Made by a program: the position numbers and the translations under genes. 64,000 nucleotides of DNA from Tomocerus qinae (taxonomy: Eukaryota > Arthropoda > Collembola > Entomobryomorpha > Tomoceridae): positions 41,842,296-41,906,295 of the forward strand of contig CM034548.1 of assembly GCA_020055645.1 (NCBI GenBank), read 5' to 3'. This document shows, piece after piece, positions 1 through 12,194 of this stretch. Numbering within the stretch: the stretch's first letter is position 1; every line of letters starts with the position of its first letter. Below the pieces are notes generated by a model. It had not been told where the DNA came from. It saw only the letters and a program-made list of their open reading frames with translations, and ran no database searches.

Positions 1-3000
1 CCTGCTTATTCGCCCCTTTTCCCTCCCGTAATTGATCACCAGCGTAAAAGGACCACAAAGTGTTCTATCTAAAAATAGATTATCCAAAATACGCAGCAGA
101 TAAAGTTTCTATCTACCCTCTCTGCACACGTTCCTGCGACACTTGATCAGCTCCACTGTTCTCGAACAGATCAATTAGATTACACTTATCTCATCCATCT
201 TTCCACCGAGATTTTTCCTTCAAGTCTTGTCCTTCCTAGTTCACATACATTTCCCATATTATAATCATCCTAATAAAGTAGCTACGTATAATCAGAAGCA
301 AAAATAATGCTAATCTAATTGCGGATAAAAGGTAGCATTCATATTAGGTACAAACTATTGGAAGTTCAGGTGGGTGGAAACCAATTAAGTAAGATTCTAA
401 TATTACACAAAACGATATTGGGACGAAATGTTAAGATGTTGTTGAATTAATTATTTTATTAGTCAAATATCAGATGGATGGCAGTTGCAAACTGAATGTC
501 TATTAGGGTTCCACATATAATCTTTACTCTACATAAAGATAAAGTGGGGCATGCGCATGGGATTCTTTCACTATTCCTGAATAAATGTTTGTATCTATGT
601 CCGTAATATTTTGTAATTAATGAGCAAGGACTAGGCTATCAGTACTGAGTCCAATCAACGGTCTATGAAATTTGGGCCAATGCGCAGTCGCTAGAAATTT
701 ACTGATTTCAACATTTTCTAGCACACTTTATGTGTGCTAGGATTCAACTAGTATTAAATATAAAAAGGATCAATCAATCTGTTCTTGAGATATATGTGTA
801 TACTGACACAGAAAACAGAATGAGGACTGCAGGACAAATCCATACTACTTAATTACATTATTATAAACGAATACAGATGAGATGACGATGTTAGGTAACA
901 GGTTAACGATAAGAATAATGCATGTTGGTACATGATGCTTCACAAAGTCGAAGAAAGGTCCTTGATTGATAACATCCTCAAACACACGCACCTGTACTAT
1001 ATCATGATATTAATCTAAATTAACAATGGACACTACGAATTTCCGTTCCCGTTCTATTCTAGTCAATATTATGTATTCCAATTTGTCCCTCCGTAAATAG
1101 TAGTCGACACACAAGGAAATTCTATGACATAGCACACACAGTCAGACACAGCAGCCACAAATGGCCATTTTTTGACTGGTTTCGAAGTAATCTATACAGG
1201 TGTACCATTTGGGATGGATACCAGGTAGCATGAATCATATGAAACTGCAATTGTATAGATATACTATCTACTAGAATCAGTTGGCAGAGTCTTTGTCATT
1301 ATATAGTTAATCTCAACCGGGCCTGCAATTTCTTCTTTGGGCGCCCGGAGGGGCGACCTGGTCGGAGGACCTCCGCGACTCAGCGAAGAGATTGCAGAAA
1401 TAACTCAATTGTTCATTACATCTTTGTCACTTCGAGCTTTTAAATTATAATTGGAATTTTAGTTTTCGTAATATGCATTACTACTGTTGTCAGTGTTGTA
1501 TAGTAATTGCCCTAATTTCACTTTCGTAAATCAACAGAGACCATTGTATTGGCCTAAAGCTATGTTGTTTTAATAAATCTGTTCTAAACATTCAGGAGCC
1601 CAAATCATTTGATTAGTTCTCATCTACCTTTCGCTAAACTGCCGACGGTTCAGAAACGTTTAGGCGAGTTTGTAAATTTTGGTGTTAGGAAAGTTGGGAT
1701 ATAAAATGGACATGTTTCCGGTGTAATTGGTCAGAAAGGGTTGACGGAGTATCTATTCCGCTGAGCAGAAAAGGGGGCTGAGTCAGGTTTATGCTTCTTC
1801 TGTTCTTCTATTATGCTGATGTGCAAGTTGGAGCCAACTAACTCAGTCAGCCAGTTTATGAACGAGGTGAGAGGAGAAGAAAAAGCTTCATTTGGCGGCC
1901 ATTATCACTCAGGTCTTTGAATACCGATGTCCTTGGGAACTGCTGCAAAAAGTGAGTGAGCCAAAGATCCCTCACTCACCAGACTCACCACCAAACATAC
2001 ACACACGCACACACAAACACACATGATACTAAACATTGACAAAAAATCTTGTCCAATTGAACACACCAAATATTAGGCAGATTGGGATTTTGCGTTTTCA
2101 CGCATTTTCCTTCCGAATTTTTAACGTGGGTGTACAAAATTGAGCTTTGAGGAGGGTTGAAATTTCACTAAACTACAACAGCCAATCCAAAACTGAAGGT
2201 CTGACGTATTATTAGGAAATATTCTTTGGTGAATTGCGATTTATTTGCTGAGCCTGGACATTCTGAGAATTATTTAATAACAATGGTAATGCTTTCGTAG
2301 TTTGCCATGAGCCAGCAGTTGTGACATATGCACTAATGCACTGTACTTTACGTCTGTAGTAATAGTGGTACACGGTTACCACAACAAAAGCAATTTTCTC
2401 CCGGAAAATCTCAATCTCCCTACTGAGTAACAAGAAACAATTATTACACGGTCCACAAATAAATGATTACTCGCTCCGAACTAAATACATTTAAAGTATT
2501 CCAAAAACAGATATATGCTTATGTGGCAAACATTTTAATTGGTGAAAAAAGTGCCGCCATATGAACGGTTGAAGATGAAATACCATTTTTTAAACTCCCG
2601 TCCGTGTTAAAACGCAGACAGAAAACTACAGTTAGTAAGTAGTTAATGCTCCACCTCAAAATGTGTGAGATGGGGGATTTGAGGAAAGGTTTGAATCATC
2701 AGATCGGTCATTCACAAAGGAAAATGTTTTTATGCGTGAATGAATTTCCCTGATCAGATGCATGCACCAAGGAATTTGTTTTGGGGAGACAGCGTTGGTT
2801 GGATGGATGACATGAACTAAGTTTCGTTTTGCAAGGACACGATCTCTCGCACTCCCCTCCCAGCAATTCTCTTCCTCTTAGTTAGCTCAACTCAAATGTA
2901 ATTTCCGAGGTCGGATGAGACTTCTATCCGATCTCTGGCCCATATAAACTCCCTCACTTAAGTACTGGATGAAATCTAAAGACTTATCAGTAAGATTTAA

Positions 3001-3540
3001 TTATAAACTGACCAATAATATCTATAATCTATCTCCTCGGTTCCCAATTCTCAATGTGCAAAGTTTAGCCAGGGATTGTTTAATTACTTCTAATACAAAC
3101 TTAAAAGCTCAAAAATCAGAAAACTAGTGACATGAAATGATTATTATGAAAAATATACATTTCATCAGAGATGAGCAAATGAAACAGAAAATCAAATCAT
3201 GTTGAAGGATTTAGACAGGATTTCTGCGATTGGTTATCTTGAGGGTACTCGGGCAATGCAGTTCGGTGAAAAAGAATGTCCAAGATCACTGTAGCTGTCA
3301 GTGCCTTGTAAAGTTTGGCGAGTTTATCGTCCCATTGCCAAACATGCATACTTCGGTTACATTATTACCAGGTGTCGGGTGATTGTACTTTGAAATTCGC
3401 CAGTTTGTCGTAACCCTCAAAGGCGCTATGGATTTCCCTAAATTGTTGGACAATTGTAGTGAATGCTCTACTTCTCTGCGGTGTGCAGTAGCACACATTA
3501 GGAGGAGATGGAGGAGGCGAGGATCGGCTATATGCAAGTG
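1..3540. other. Left-edge non-coding stretch
   Basis: No ORF here has recognisable homology, and the short ORFs are low-complexity. A CA-rich simple-sequence run lies at about 1993-2024. A compact GC-rich block at 1338-1390 stands out from the AT-rich surroundings; its function is unknown (see findings). I see nothing else I can name. Confidence 0.5.
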
Positions 3541-3548
3541 CAGCCGCT

Positions 3549-3834
3549 TATATAGCACTCGCTGAGAAGAATAGAATTGTGTATGTGTGGAGACTCCGAG
3601 TTTCGGCTGGGTTGATGAGCGTAGGCTGCACTCCGTCTATCCCATTTTGATGGCGACGGAGGACTTGGGCAAACAGATGGAGGAGCGTTCCACCGCCCCC
3701 TTTGCCCCACCACTCTACAAAATCAATACGGATCTCATGGCTACTTTATTGTCAGCCAAGTTGAGGGAACCACTCCAAACAACCCAACAACACTGCACGC
3801 CTCCGCGTCCACTTCAGACAACAACCACTTCCTG
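3549..3834 (+). other. Possible first exon with TATA-like box (unrecognised)
   Basis: A TATATAG motif at about 3550-3556 precedes a GC-richer open frame on the plus strand. An ATG at 3650 opens a frame starting MATEDLGKQMEERSTAPF, with a possible splice donor (CAG|GTCCAC) near 3834. Beyond this the open frame becomes Ser/Leu/Phe low-complexity and is probably not coding. Composition suggests coding, but I recognise no family and cannot connect it to another exon. It could equally be a chance ORF or an untranslated exon. Confidence 0.2.
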
Positions 3835-4170
3835 GCAGGTCCACACATCCTCTCTCACCCAAGGGATGCAGATGACCCCAGACTTCCCCAGATTTACAGC
3901 TCATGGCTTAATTCTTTTACTTTCCCTTCCCCGCTCAATTTCATCTTCTTCCCCGTCAGGCATCTTCTTTCGCTCCATTAGATGCCTACTACTCTGTAGT
4001 ACTACATTCTTCTACTTCAATTCAATTCTACTTCTAGTACTTCAATCTTCTATTCACTCTATCCACATTCACGTCGACAAAACATCATTTCATATTTCAA
4101 ACGAAGAGATTTCATTTATATCAATAACTGTTTCATTTTTCAATGATTGATTTTATATATGAGTATAAAA

Positions 4171-4290
4171 AACACATTTTTTGAAAAGTGATTTCATTTT
4201 TTGAAAAGCGATTTCATTTTTTGAAAAGCGATTTCATTTTTTGAAAAGCGATTTCATTTTATAAAAAGCGATTTCATTTTTTGAAAAAGG
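4171..4290. repeat. 20-bp tandem repeat, about 6 copies
   Basis: The unit ATTTCATTTTTTGAAAAGCG is repeated head to tail. The first copy is degenerate (4171-4190), the next four begin at 4191, 4211, 4231 and 4251, and a variant sixth covers 4271-4290. Degraded copies continue to about 4375. Each unit contains a partly self-complementary TTTTTTGAAAA core. This is a minisatellite; no function is evident. Confidence 0.9.
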
Positions 4291-5181
4291 AAGTGTATCA
4301 GCGAAAAAAATATATTATTATATCATATTTTGAAACAAAACGATTTCATTTTTGAAAAAATACTTCATTTTTAAATACTAATGAATTTTACAAAATGAAT
4401 GTGAAAATAGTTTACACAAGAAAACCTACTCGTGGGCAAAAAACGTTGATGTAGCTCTGAATATTCCAGAATAGTTAAAGCGGTTCTTTAACTGCGCCGT
4501 TGTAAAGTATCAGAATCGGTTAAAGTATCAAAAATGGCTCCCTGACTTTCCACGTGCTGCACATTTACGTCCGAAATAAATTCCAAACTTTCTTCGCTTA
4601 GTAATTTTACAAAAGCAATTAATACTATTAGATTTTGTCGAAAGGGGAGCAGTGGCCATGAATTCTGCTCTAGCAGGTATTCAGGGAATTGGGCAATAGC
4701 AAATGATATGGAGAATTTTTTTTTATTTTTCCCTTTACTCTTTTTCTCAGATTTAGAGCTTCCCCTCAAAATACGTGCCTTTTTGACGATCACATGGATG
4801 ATGTACACTTTATGCATAGTTAGTCCAAAACGGAAATATTTTATTGATAATTGCTTGTATTGAAATAAAGGATGATTAATTTTTACCACTATAATGGAAA
4901 ATTTCAACTTGCCCTAAATAAAGCATTTTCATATTGTCGGCAATTACGGCACACTCGGTAGTACTCTCTACGGACTTTCAGTTTAGCATCCTTATGGCAT
5001 GCGTGGCCGGATGCCGACAAAACCTTCTTTTGGTTTAGTATACCGTTCCGCCCATTTGTGTTATTTAGATAAGATAATCATCCTATTGACTAACAACAAA
5101 CAAATTGTTGCATTTTGGAAACAAAAAGCAATTAAGTGATGAGTTAAAAAGTAAAGTTGACTGACTTCAAACGTGGCCCAA

Positions 5182-5243
5182 TCTATTCCCCAATCGGCAC
5201 AATTCCATTGGGGAATAGAAACTTTGGCAGATTCCGCCAAAGT
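5182..5243. repeat. Two adjacent perfect hairpins
   Basis: TCTATTCCCCAAT at 5182-5194 is perfectly complementary to ATTGGGGAATAGA at 5207-5219 (13-bp stem, 12-nt loop). Immediately after it, ACTTTGGC at 5221-5228 pairs with GCCAAAGT at 5236-5243 (8-bp stem, 7-nt loop). Both are seen directly in the sequence; their role is unknown. Confidence 0.75.
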
Positions 5244-5961
5244 GACTTCGACAAAGACGAAAAGCGAAGAGTGGCAAGATGTTGGAGAAGACAGGGTTGC
5301 ATTGTTACTAAGTATCTTCTTTAGAAACAAGAAATCTAAATTATTCTGTAAATGGCTAATTACTCCTTACTAGTGTTCCATTTTAACTTTGCCGAGAACC
5401 ATTGCATAGTACAATACTCTCCAATAAAGTACATTGTATTTCAAAAATGCACGGAAATTATTTTCCACACGTAAACATCTGCGCGGGGGAACTGATCAAT
5501 CGCCAATTCAGTTTCAATTTGAAAATTGTTTGTTAATGGGACACGCATATCGGTTTTGGAGCTTATCTTGACCTGAACTCCGAATCTTCATCGCCTGAGA
5601 AACGTCTTGATGGTAGATACTTATAGATAAGAGCAGGTACAACTAATATGGTCCTATTATGCTCCCCATCAGTCCACTTTGATAGGAAGCCGACAGTAAA
5701 ATGAGGTGATATGCATTTGAAACTTGGTGACGTCAGGATTGTACTCTTTCTTTGCTGACCATGACTTGAAAGACAAGGTGTAGATAGGTTAGACATAGGG
5801 AGACATTGATTTCCCAGCAAATCCCTTTCGGTATACTACAGTTATAGTAGTACCACGTAGTACTATGCCAATAAGAGTACTTACACGAAAGTAGGCAGAA
5901 CTAGTATATTGTAGAGTAGAGATGTAATCCGAGAGTACTATATATAGTAAATGCGAGTGCT

Positions 5962-6170
5962 GCAGACGCGACGGCATTGAAATACCTCGAGTCGAGTGTG
6001 AATTCTATTAGGATGCACGTTAAGTCGGAGCCAAGTGTACAGACCGAACCGAAAAGCTGTATCAGCCCGATGCACCGTTTCTCGTCTACAGACCTGCTAC
6101 AGGGCAGGAGGAGATTTTCCCTTCCTGCATTTCCCCTCCAGTCGCTCCTAGTTCTAAAACCACCAGGCAA
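5962..6170. other. Candidate exon block, strand unresolved
   Basis: The block is GC-richer than its surroundings and open on both strands. On plus, a TGCAG acceptor-like site (5961-5965) leads into a frame containing VKSEPSVQTEPKSCISP and ends near a GTAAAG donor. On minus, a TTTTAG acceptor-like site leads into a frame containing DEKRCIGLIQLFGSVC that ends at GAG|GTATTT; its phase would fit the exon ending at 11692. I recognise neither product. Confidence 0.2.
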
Positions 6171-9100
6171 GTAAAGATCCACGTTCGCTGTTGGGCGGGA
6201 CAGACAGAGAGAGTTAGTTATGCGAGATGCATGGAGCATAAAAAATAACTGCAGAATGTACGCATCTTACGGGGGAACTCTTTTCCAAGGACTTCGACGT
6301 CAGATATATACATATATACTTGGGTGTAAGTATTGCCATCTTAATGTGGAACATAACGGAAACTAGGATAAATTGTTTCAAGTGAAGTCATGTATTCAAA
6401 GCTCGAATAAAACAGACCATTTTCAAAATTTTACTCCATGACAGATTTTTTGAATTGCAGACTTGCTCAAACTACTCAGAGGTGGGCATTCTAAATAATT
6501 GGAATGACAAGGCCATCCACCCACCCAGCACGAAATGGCTATGAATTCGGTGTGAATGGGATTTGTTAGACCTGATGTTGGTCTCAGGCAGAAACATATA
6601 CCGTATATTCTAACTTGTGTCAAGTGTATTTATAATCCCTTCAGAAACCTTGTCTCTTACTACTGTAAAGAGGAATACCCGAACTGAACGATTATAAAGC
6701 CCGAAAGTTCTAGAGAAAAATTAGGTAGCAAGTAGTAAGATCTCCCCCTCTAAACAAACAGTTATTTTCCCTGAGACCCGAAAGCCAGAATGTGAAGTTA
6801 GCAAGTGACAAATATACATTTACAAGACGGAGAATCATTGACAATGTAGTAATTCATGTACAGAAACAAGAGAAAACGAATGCACCTTCGTACAGTGGAA
6901 TCAACTAAAAAGGGATTGGATTTCATTTCTGCGCAAATTTCACAGCTAATGTTTTGAGTGACGTATTTTATTCTAGAGTACTTCTTAAGATAGTCCCTAA
7001 ATTAGCTTTCGGGTACCGTAAAAGGGGCTTTTCGTTTAAAGAGTCTTGTTTCCCATAATTTTCATAACATTTTCACCCTTTTTCAAGTAAAGTCTTTGTA
7101 ATACAATCCACCTTCCGAGAAAGTATGGTAAAATTGAAGGCTAAGGCAGCTGACAGTGTGTGCAATGCAATGCTTCCGTTTTTGTACTAGGTACTAATAC
7201 TTTGTTTTTTGTTCGTGTTTTTTTGTACTTTTGCTGCGTTTGCGGTAGCCTGGCCTGGGTTCGATTGACTCGGGCAGTTCCAATTCTATTCCAGTCTGAA
7301 GAATTGAACCATAAACGCAGACCTCTTTCGTCAGCAGCGTTACAAAAAATCTTTCTGCTTCAGCCGATGCACAGACTTCGGCTGGCTCCTTATACCTTGT
7401 GCGATGTGCGAGTCCGTGCATGAGACGAGACACACATTATACATGTCTATAAGTTCGTGGATATGGTCGTCCCTAATCCCTACCAACACGCACGCAAGGA
7501 AGTTGTTATTTGCAAGATGGCTCGCTAGTAATCGACACGATTCCATTGTCTCAAATCATTTTAGGCTAAAATTGTTTTTGGTAAGGAGAATGCCGAAATA
7601 AATTCGAAAACAACAATTTACTGCCCACAGTTTATTTTGCAGAGAGACCTGTGAATGAAAAGCCATTGAAATTGCATGATATCTGAAATGCCATAAAAAG
7701 TTTACTCTAGATTTACTTCGTCACCTACAATTGTAGACTCTACAATTTGTAAGCCCCTTTGCTCTTTATTGTAGGTTAGAAGATTCCACGATTTACAAAA
7801 ATCGAAGAACAATCTATGATTCTAACATACTATGTGACCATAATATTTCGTAAAGATGTCTTGCAACGTTGCAATCATCTTAGTTGTACGTTGTACGGCA
7901 AAAAGATTCTTAAAATTTCAAAAATCAATAAATAACGTTTGTATGCGAAAAGGTTGTATATAGGTTTTCTACAAATACATGCATTACTATTTCCCCATTA
8001 TGTTCATGGCCTTAAATGCATGTAGTATAGATTACATAAGCTTTTGCCCACTTCTGCACCAAAATTATATGAAAACATTGATTGAACAGTGAGAGCTACG
8101 AAATACATGGGCATGAAACAAATGATTGGATGCCTAGTGTGAAAATGATCTCTGTAATCTAAGGGCTTAGGAAACTTTCGATACTCAGCATTTTGACTTA
8201 TCGTTAGTTTTAGATTGACATAGCTCAAGTTTTTTCGTCGAGTTGTTTCTCCTCCTACAATCGTAATCACATTGACTCAACAGTTTCTAAAACCGTTTAG
8301 ATAGGTATTTGATTTCTGAAGAACCATTTAACAAAAGAAGTTGAAGTTGAAACGATACTTTTCAATTCCATCTATAAAACTTGTCAATAAACGAAGGAAA
8401 AAAGACATTCGTAGTGTTATCAAATCCACGTTTTTCTAAAAATTGACACTTATTGCTCTGTCTATGGAAATTTTGACCATATCGCTTGGAAAATTGGAAT
8501 GTAAAAAGTTGTTTTGAAATTTTTTAGTGGGCACTGAAAATTTGAAAGGAATAAGGGGGAAAGTTTCTTTAGAAATTGGTACATTTTCAACTTTTGGTCC
8601 GAAATTAGGCTACATCCGGCGGGACGGATTTAGACAGATGTGTATGTTATTAGTATGGAGTAGGTATTGAAGCGTGAACCCCTCAACAGAAATTGAAATA
8701 AGGGGGTAAATAACCATTTTCATATACTTTTGTGCATCAAGATGAGGTGGATTGCCAGTTTGCCAGTCTCGCTCTTTCTTCTGACCATGGATCAGCTAAT
8801 CTACCTATGCATAGTGGATTGTGAGTACATGGTGTTAGGATGAATGAACGACCCTGAACCTATTATTTCACATGAAGTCGATCTTTAGCTTTATTTCTTA
8901 CTCCGTTAGTAGCCATAGTTGACCATCGATAATAAATTTACCTATTTAAGTGTTTTGTGCTACTCTTTGAAAGTAAATGAATAAGTCCATTCTGAAATAA
9001 TGTCAATTTGATTCAGTAATAGTTAATGCCAAACACTAACTAACCCCCAGGTATAATTCTAGTGCCCAACATACGAGATTTTTATTGAAATGGAAAGTAT

Positions 9101-9413
9101 TGATGAACATACATGATTTAACCGGCATTTGATTATTTTACTAATAATACTAATATCTTTGGTTAATGACATTTTAGGTGATTCGAGTGTTATTTTCGGT
9201 AGCAATTCAGTTCTAATTTCTTTGATTGCTGAGACCCTTGTTGTCACTTTCTGAACTGCTTTGTTCATCCTCGTACTTAAGTGAAAAAGGGATTTAAAAT
9301 TTAAAAGGCAAGAAGTGGAGAAGGAGCGGAGGACCCTCCTCCCTCCATCACAACGAGTGTAAGTAAACGATGAAATTCCATCTCGCAAAGAATGAATGTT
9401 TCTTTCGACAACA

Positions 9414-9623
9414 TTAGCTCTCGAGCTGCCTCGTTAGTTGGGAACGGCTAGGTTTCTCTTGGAGCCGCAGCCGCAATGGATCGAGATGAGCCCCTCGCCG
9501 ACGACCAAGACTCCTCTCTGCTTTAACTAACTCCTCTAAGATGATAACCCGTTCACAGAGACTGCCTGCTGGAGTCAAGTCGAAGAAAAATGCTCCAGGC
9601 AGTTCCATTCCGGAGGACTGCAC
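9414..9623. other. GC-richer block of unknown role
   Basis: The block is about 200 bp with a base composition unlike its neighbours. The minus strand has an open frame rich in Leu, Arg and Glu (EELVKAERSLGRRRGAHL). The plus strand has a well-placed ATG (GCCGCAATGG) that opens only 16 codons. The minus frame does not join in phase with the exon ending at 11692. It may be an untranslated exon, a promoter element or an exon of an unrecognised gene. Confidence 0.2.
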
Positions 9624-11691
9624 CTTACATATTATGCAGAGTTTAATGTAATAAGTCGTCGCCTCCAGCTACATACGTTCCATTGCATGTTCTTTAGTGG
9701 TGTACAACGGAAAGATAGAGTAGAGATGGCTATAGAAATACACAGTTCGGAAAGGTAGGCAAGATTTATTTTCTTCGGGTTTTCATCCGTCCACTTTTCA
9801 TGTCATACGCCATAATTCGGATTTTCGATCATATTAAATCGTATTGTCGGTTTGAGATTTTAATATTTGGATCACATTCATCACAGTCATGTTATTATTA
9901 CGAAATATTTGGCCTAAAATGTTGGTACGTTGTTTCAGATTTGAATTAAAATTTAGAAACTATTCGCAACTTTTAACTAATCGACCTTTACGGTTTTTAC
10001 TATTCACACCAAAAGGTTAACCTTTAAGTTTTTTTAGACATATTTTGACTTTATTGAGTCATGCTTAGTTAAGGTTGAATTGTTTCGTATATTGTACAGG
10101 TTTGTACATTTTAGGATTTTTAGGTATTACATTTCCAGACTCTGATTATTGCCCAACTATACACACGTATGTATGCTAAGGGCAGACAAAAAGTATTTTA
10201 TGCATACAAGACGTAGAAGGCTTTTTACTAGTAGTAACTGTAGCTAAGCTGAGCAAGTTCCATTCAACTCACTGACTCCTTCGTTAGACCAAGAAGTTAG
10301 GAATCTTCATTATTATTAGCTTAGTGGCTAGTCTGGTCGAGTCCAGTCTGGTAGTGATGTGATATCATGTCATGGACTGGGGGTGGGTCCATGGCTCCCA
10401 GTGGGAAACAAACAAGTGGGAACTTCCCAATTTCCATCGGAAAAAGTGAGAATAAAATGGGAGCTTAATAATAGAATTGCTAAAATGAAGCAGTAAAATA
10501 AGATCTTGTAATGATAGCAGTATAACAAGTAGCAATATAATAATAATGTACGTAACAACATAACAGAATACTAATAAGTAATCTCTATATAATAAAGTTT
10601 AGGAGATAGAGCTGCAACTTCAAGTTCTATGTCTGTATGGCGTGTGTCTATCATGAACGGTGTAACCAAAAGCGATATTGTGTCACTATTATCAAAGTAG
10701 CTACTGCTTTAATTTATCTAAGCAAATGCTATGAATTTATGAAAGTGGAATACAACGTCCTTAAAGAAGAGAAAAGCAAATAATGAAATGCTAATTAAAT
10801 GCTCCGTTTAATTTTATTGTTTTGATTTTCCATTTATAGGAGAGGGTTATCAGAATGAGATGGTGGATGAGAAAAATGGAAACCATGTTCGGCATGCACA
10901 GGTAATAAGGAGGGTCGGTCGGGTAGGTAGGGAAGGTATAGAAGAAAAGAAATAGCGCAAGAGAAATCTGTCTTGTGTGTATGCATATGCACGGATGTAG
11001 TTTGGAGAGTATAGAGTATAGTAGTGGGTAGGAAGATGTGTATTCTGCAGTCTTGTTGAGTGGATTGGAACGGCATCATATTACACCCCCACCCTGCCCC
11101 CCTCACACACACTCTCCTTCCTCCACTCACTCTTAAATAAGTAAGGTTCTATCTTATATTTATGATTATGTGTATTTATAGACAACTAGTATTATTAAAT
11201 GATGTCTCCACACAATCAGAGTGTATATATAGTTCACACAGAATCACACGAGTCGGAATTACTACCTATCTGTTTGTCTTCCGATAATAATATCTCTCTG
11301 TCCACCACAAGTTACCTCATTTCATATCTGTCTGCCGTTTAGGATGATGCCGAGACAGATCTTGTCTTGGACTACATTTCACCGGATGTTTGCTATCCAC
11401 ATTACGTAACACATCGGACCTTGAGCCTCTACCCTGCCCATCTACTTCATCTAGGTAGCACCCAATCATCATCCCCCTGTAACTCGATACTCATAACACG
11501 CGTGCTATGACAGATTTCTCTGCCGACGACTCATCCGCTTTATCATTACCATTTGTTCTGTTTGAATAAATAGATCTTTGACTCCTCCTCTTTATTGAGT
11601 AACACTCTGGGGCCACAGACTTGTGAGACTGTATTGTTATAGAGAGAGTGGGACTGGGAACTGCATGGGGTGGATGATAGAAAATATTTAC

Positions 11692-12194
11692 CTGTCCGAA
11701 GATTCTGAAGAGTCGTAGCGATCCGTGCGTCTTTTGCCCTTGTCGGTGGCCATGAAGTCAAGATCGGAGGAGTAGCTGGCGGAGGAAGTCGGGGGGATGA
11801 TGGCGAGAGGAATGGCTCCAGTCAAAACACCCGCCGACTGTCCCTCTCGACTACTCTCACTCTCGTCTTCCTCGGAGTCAGCAGACATGCCAACGTCAGT
11901 GTCTACGGCCCCGCCATCGGAGCAGGAGCCACTGGTCCAGCTCCCACAGCTCCTTTGACATTTGGAATCCGGTGGAAGTGGAGCGGCTCCTTCCCACAAG
12001 CCTCCCAACGGGGGTACACCACTCACCACTTTCTGCTCCTTTTTCACTACCGAAGGAGCAAAAGGGTTAGGGATGGAGACTCCTTTGGTGAATGTCAACC
12101 CAACGCCGTTCGGAGTTCTCCCTCCAGTCACAATGTCCTCGACAACCTTCCCGACAGTATTGTCGCCCACCCGGAACAACTGACTGCCACTCAT
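11692..12194 (-). CDS. Probable exon of an unidentified Ser/acidic-rich protein
   Basis: This is an open minus-strand frame of 167 codons plus two bases, starting at an ATG (MSGSQLFRVGDN...) and ending at a consensus-like donor (GACAG|GTAAAT). The frame is also open upstream to about 12260, so the exon could be internal with an acceptor near there instead of a first coding exon. The first part is Gly/Val/Pro-rich. The second is an acidic-serine tract (SADSEEDESESSREGQS) followed by a charged end containing KGKRRTDRYDSSESSDR, typical of a disordered N-terminal region. No signal peptide or membrane segment is seen. I do not recognise the family. The plus strand is also open over part of this block, but the minus frame is longer and has the better splice site. 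Downstream exons would lie to the left and were not identified. Confidence 0.45.

Larger units (their letters stand above)
4376..11691. other. Long AT-rich stretch with scattered GC-richer blocks
   Basis: No confidently identified gene. It contains two adjacent perfect hairpins at 5182-5243 (separate entry) and a GC-richer block at about 5960-6170, open on both strands and bounded by splice-like signals. A second GC-richer block lies at about 9414-9623. If the 11692-12194 exon is real, its downstream exons should lie here on the minus strand, but I could not assign any securely. Confidence 0.4.

Noticed and set aside
4171-4290. Regularly spaced repeat considered as a CRISPR array
   Set aside because: Units are 20 bp, head to tail with no spacers, in a eukaryotic genome; it is a minisatellite.
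7250-7290. GGGTTCGATTGACTC resembling a tRNA T-arm
   Set aside because: No matching acceptor, D-arm or anticodon arm at the required distances.
7160-7600. Cluster of overlapping ORFs on both strands
   Set aside because: None shows homology, and opposite-strand ORFs of similar length indicate chance.
9059-9388. 109-codon minus-strand ORF
   Set aside because: Composition drifts to Ile/Ser/Lys typical of AT-rich non-coding DNA, with no motif recognised.
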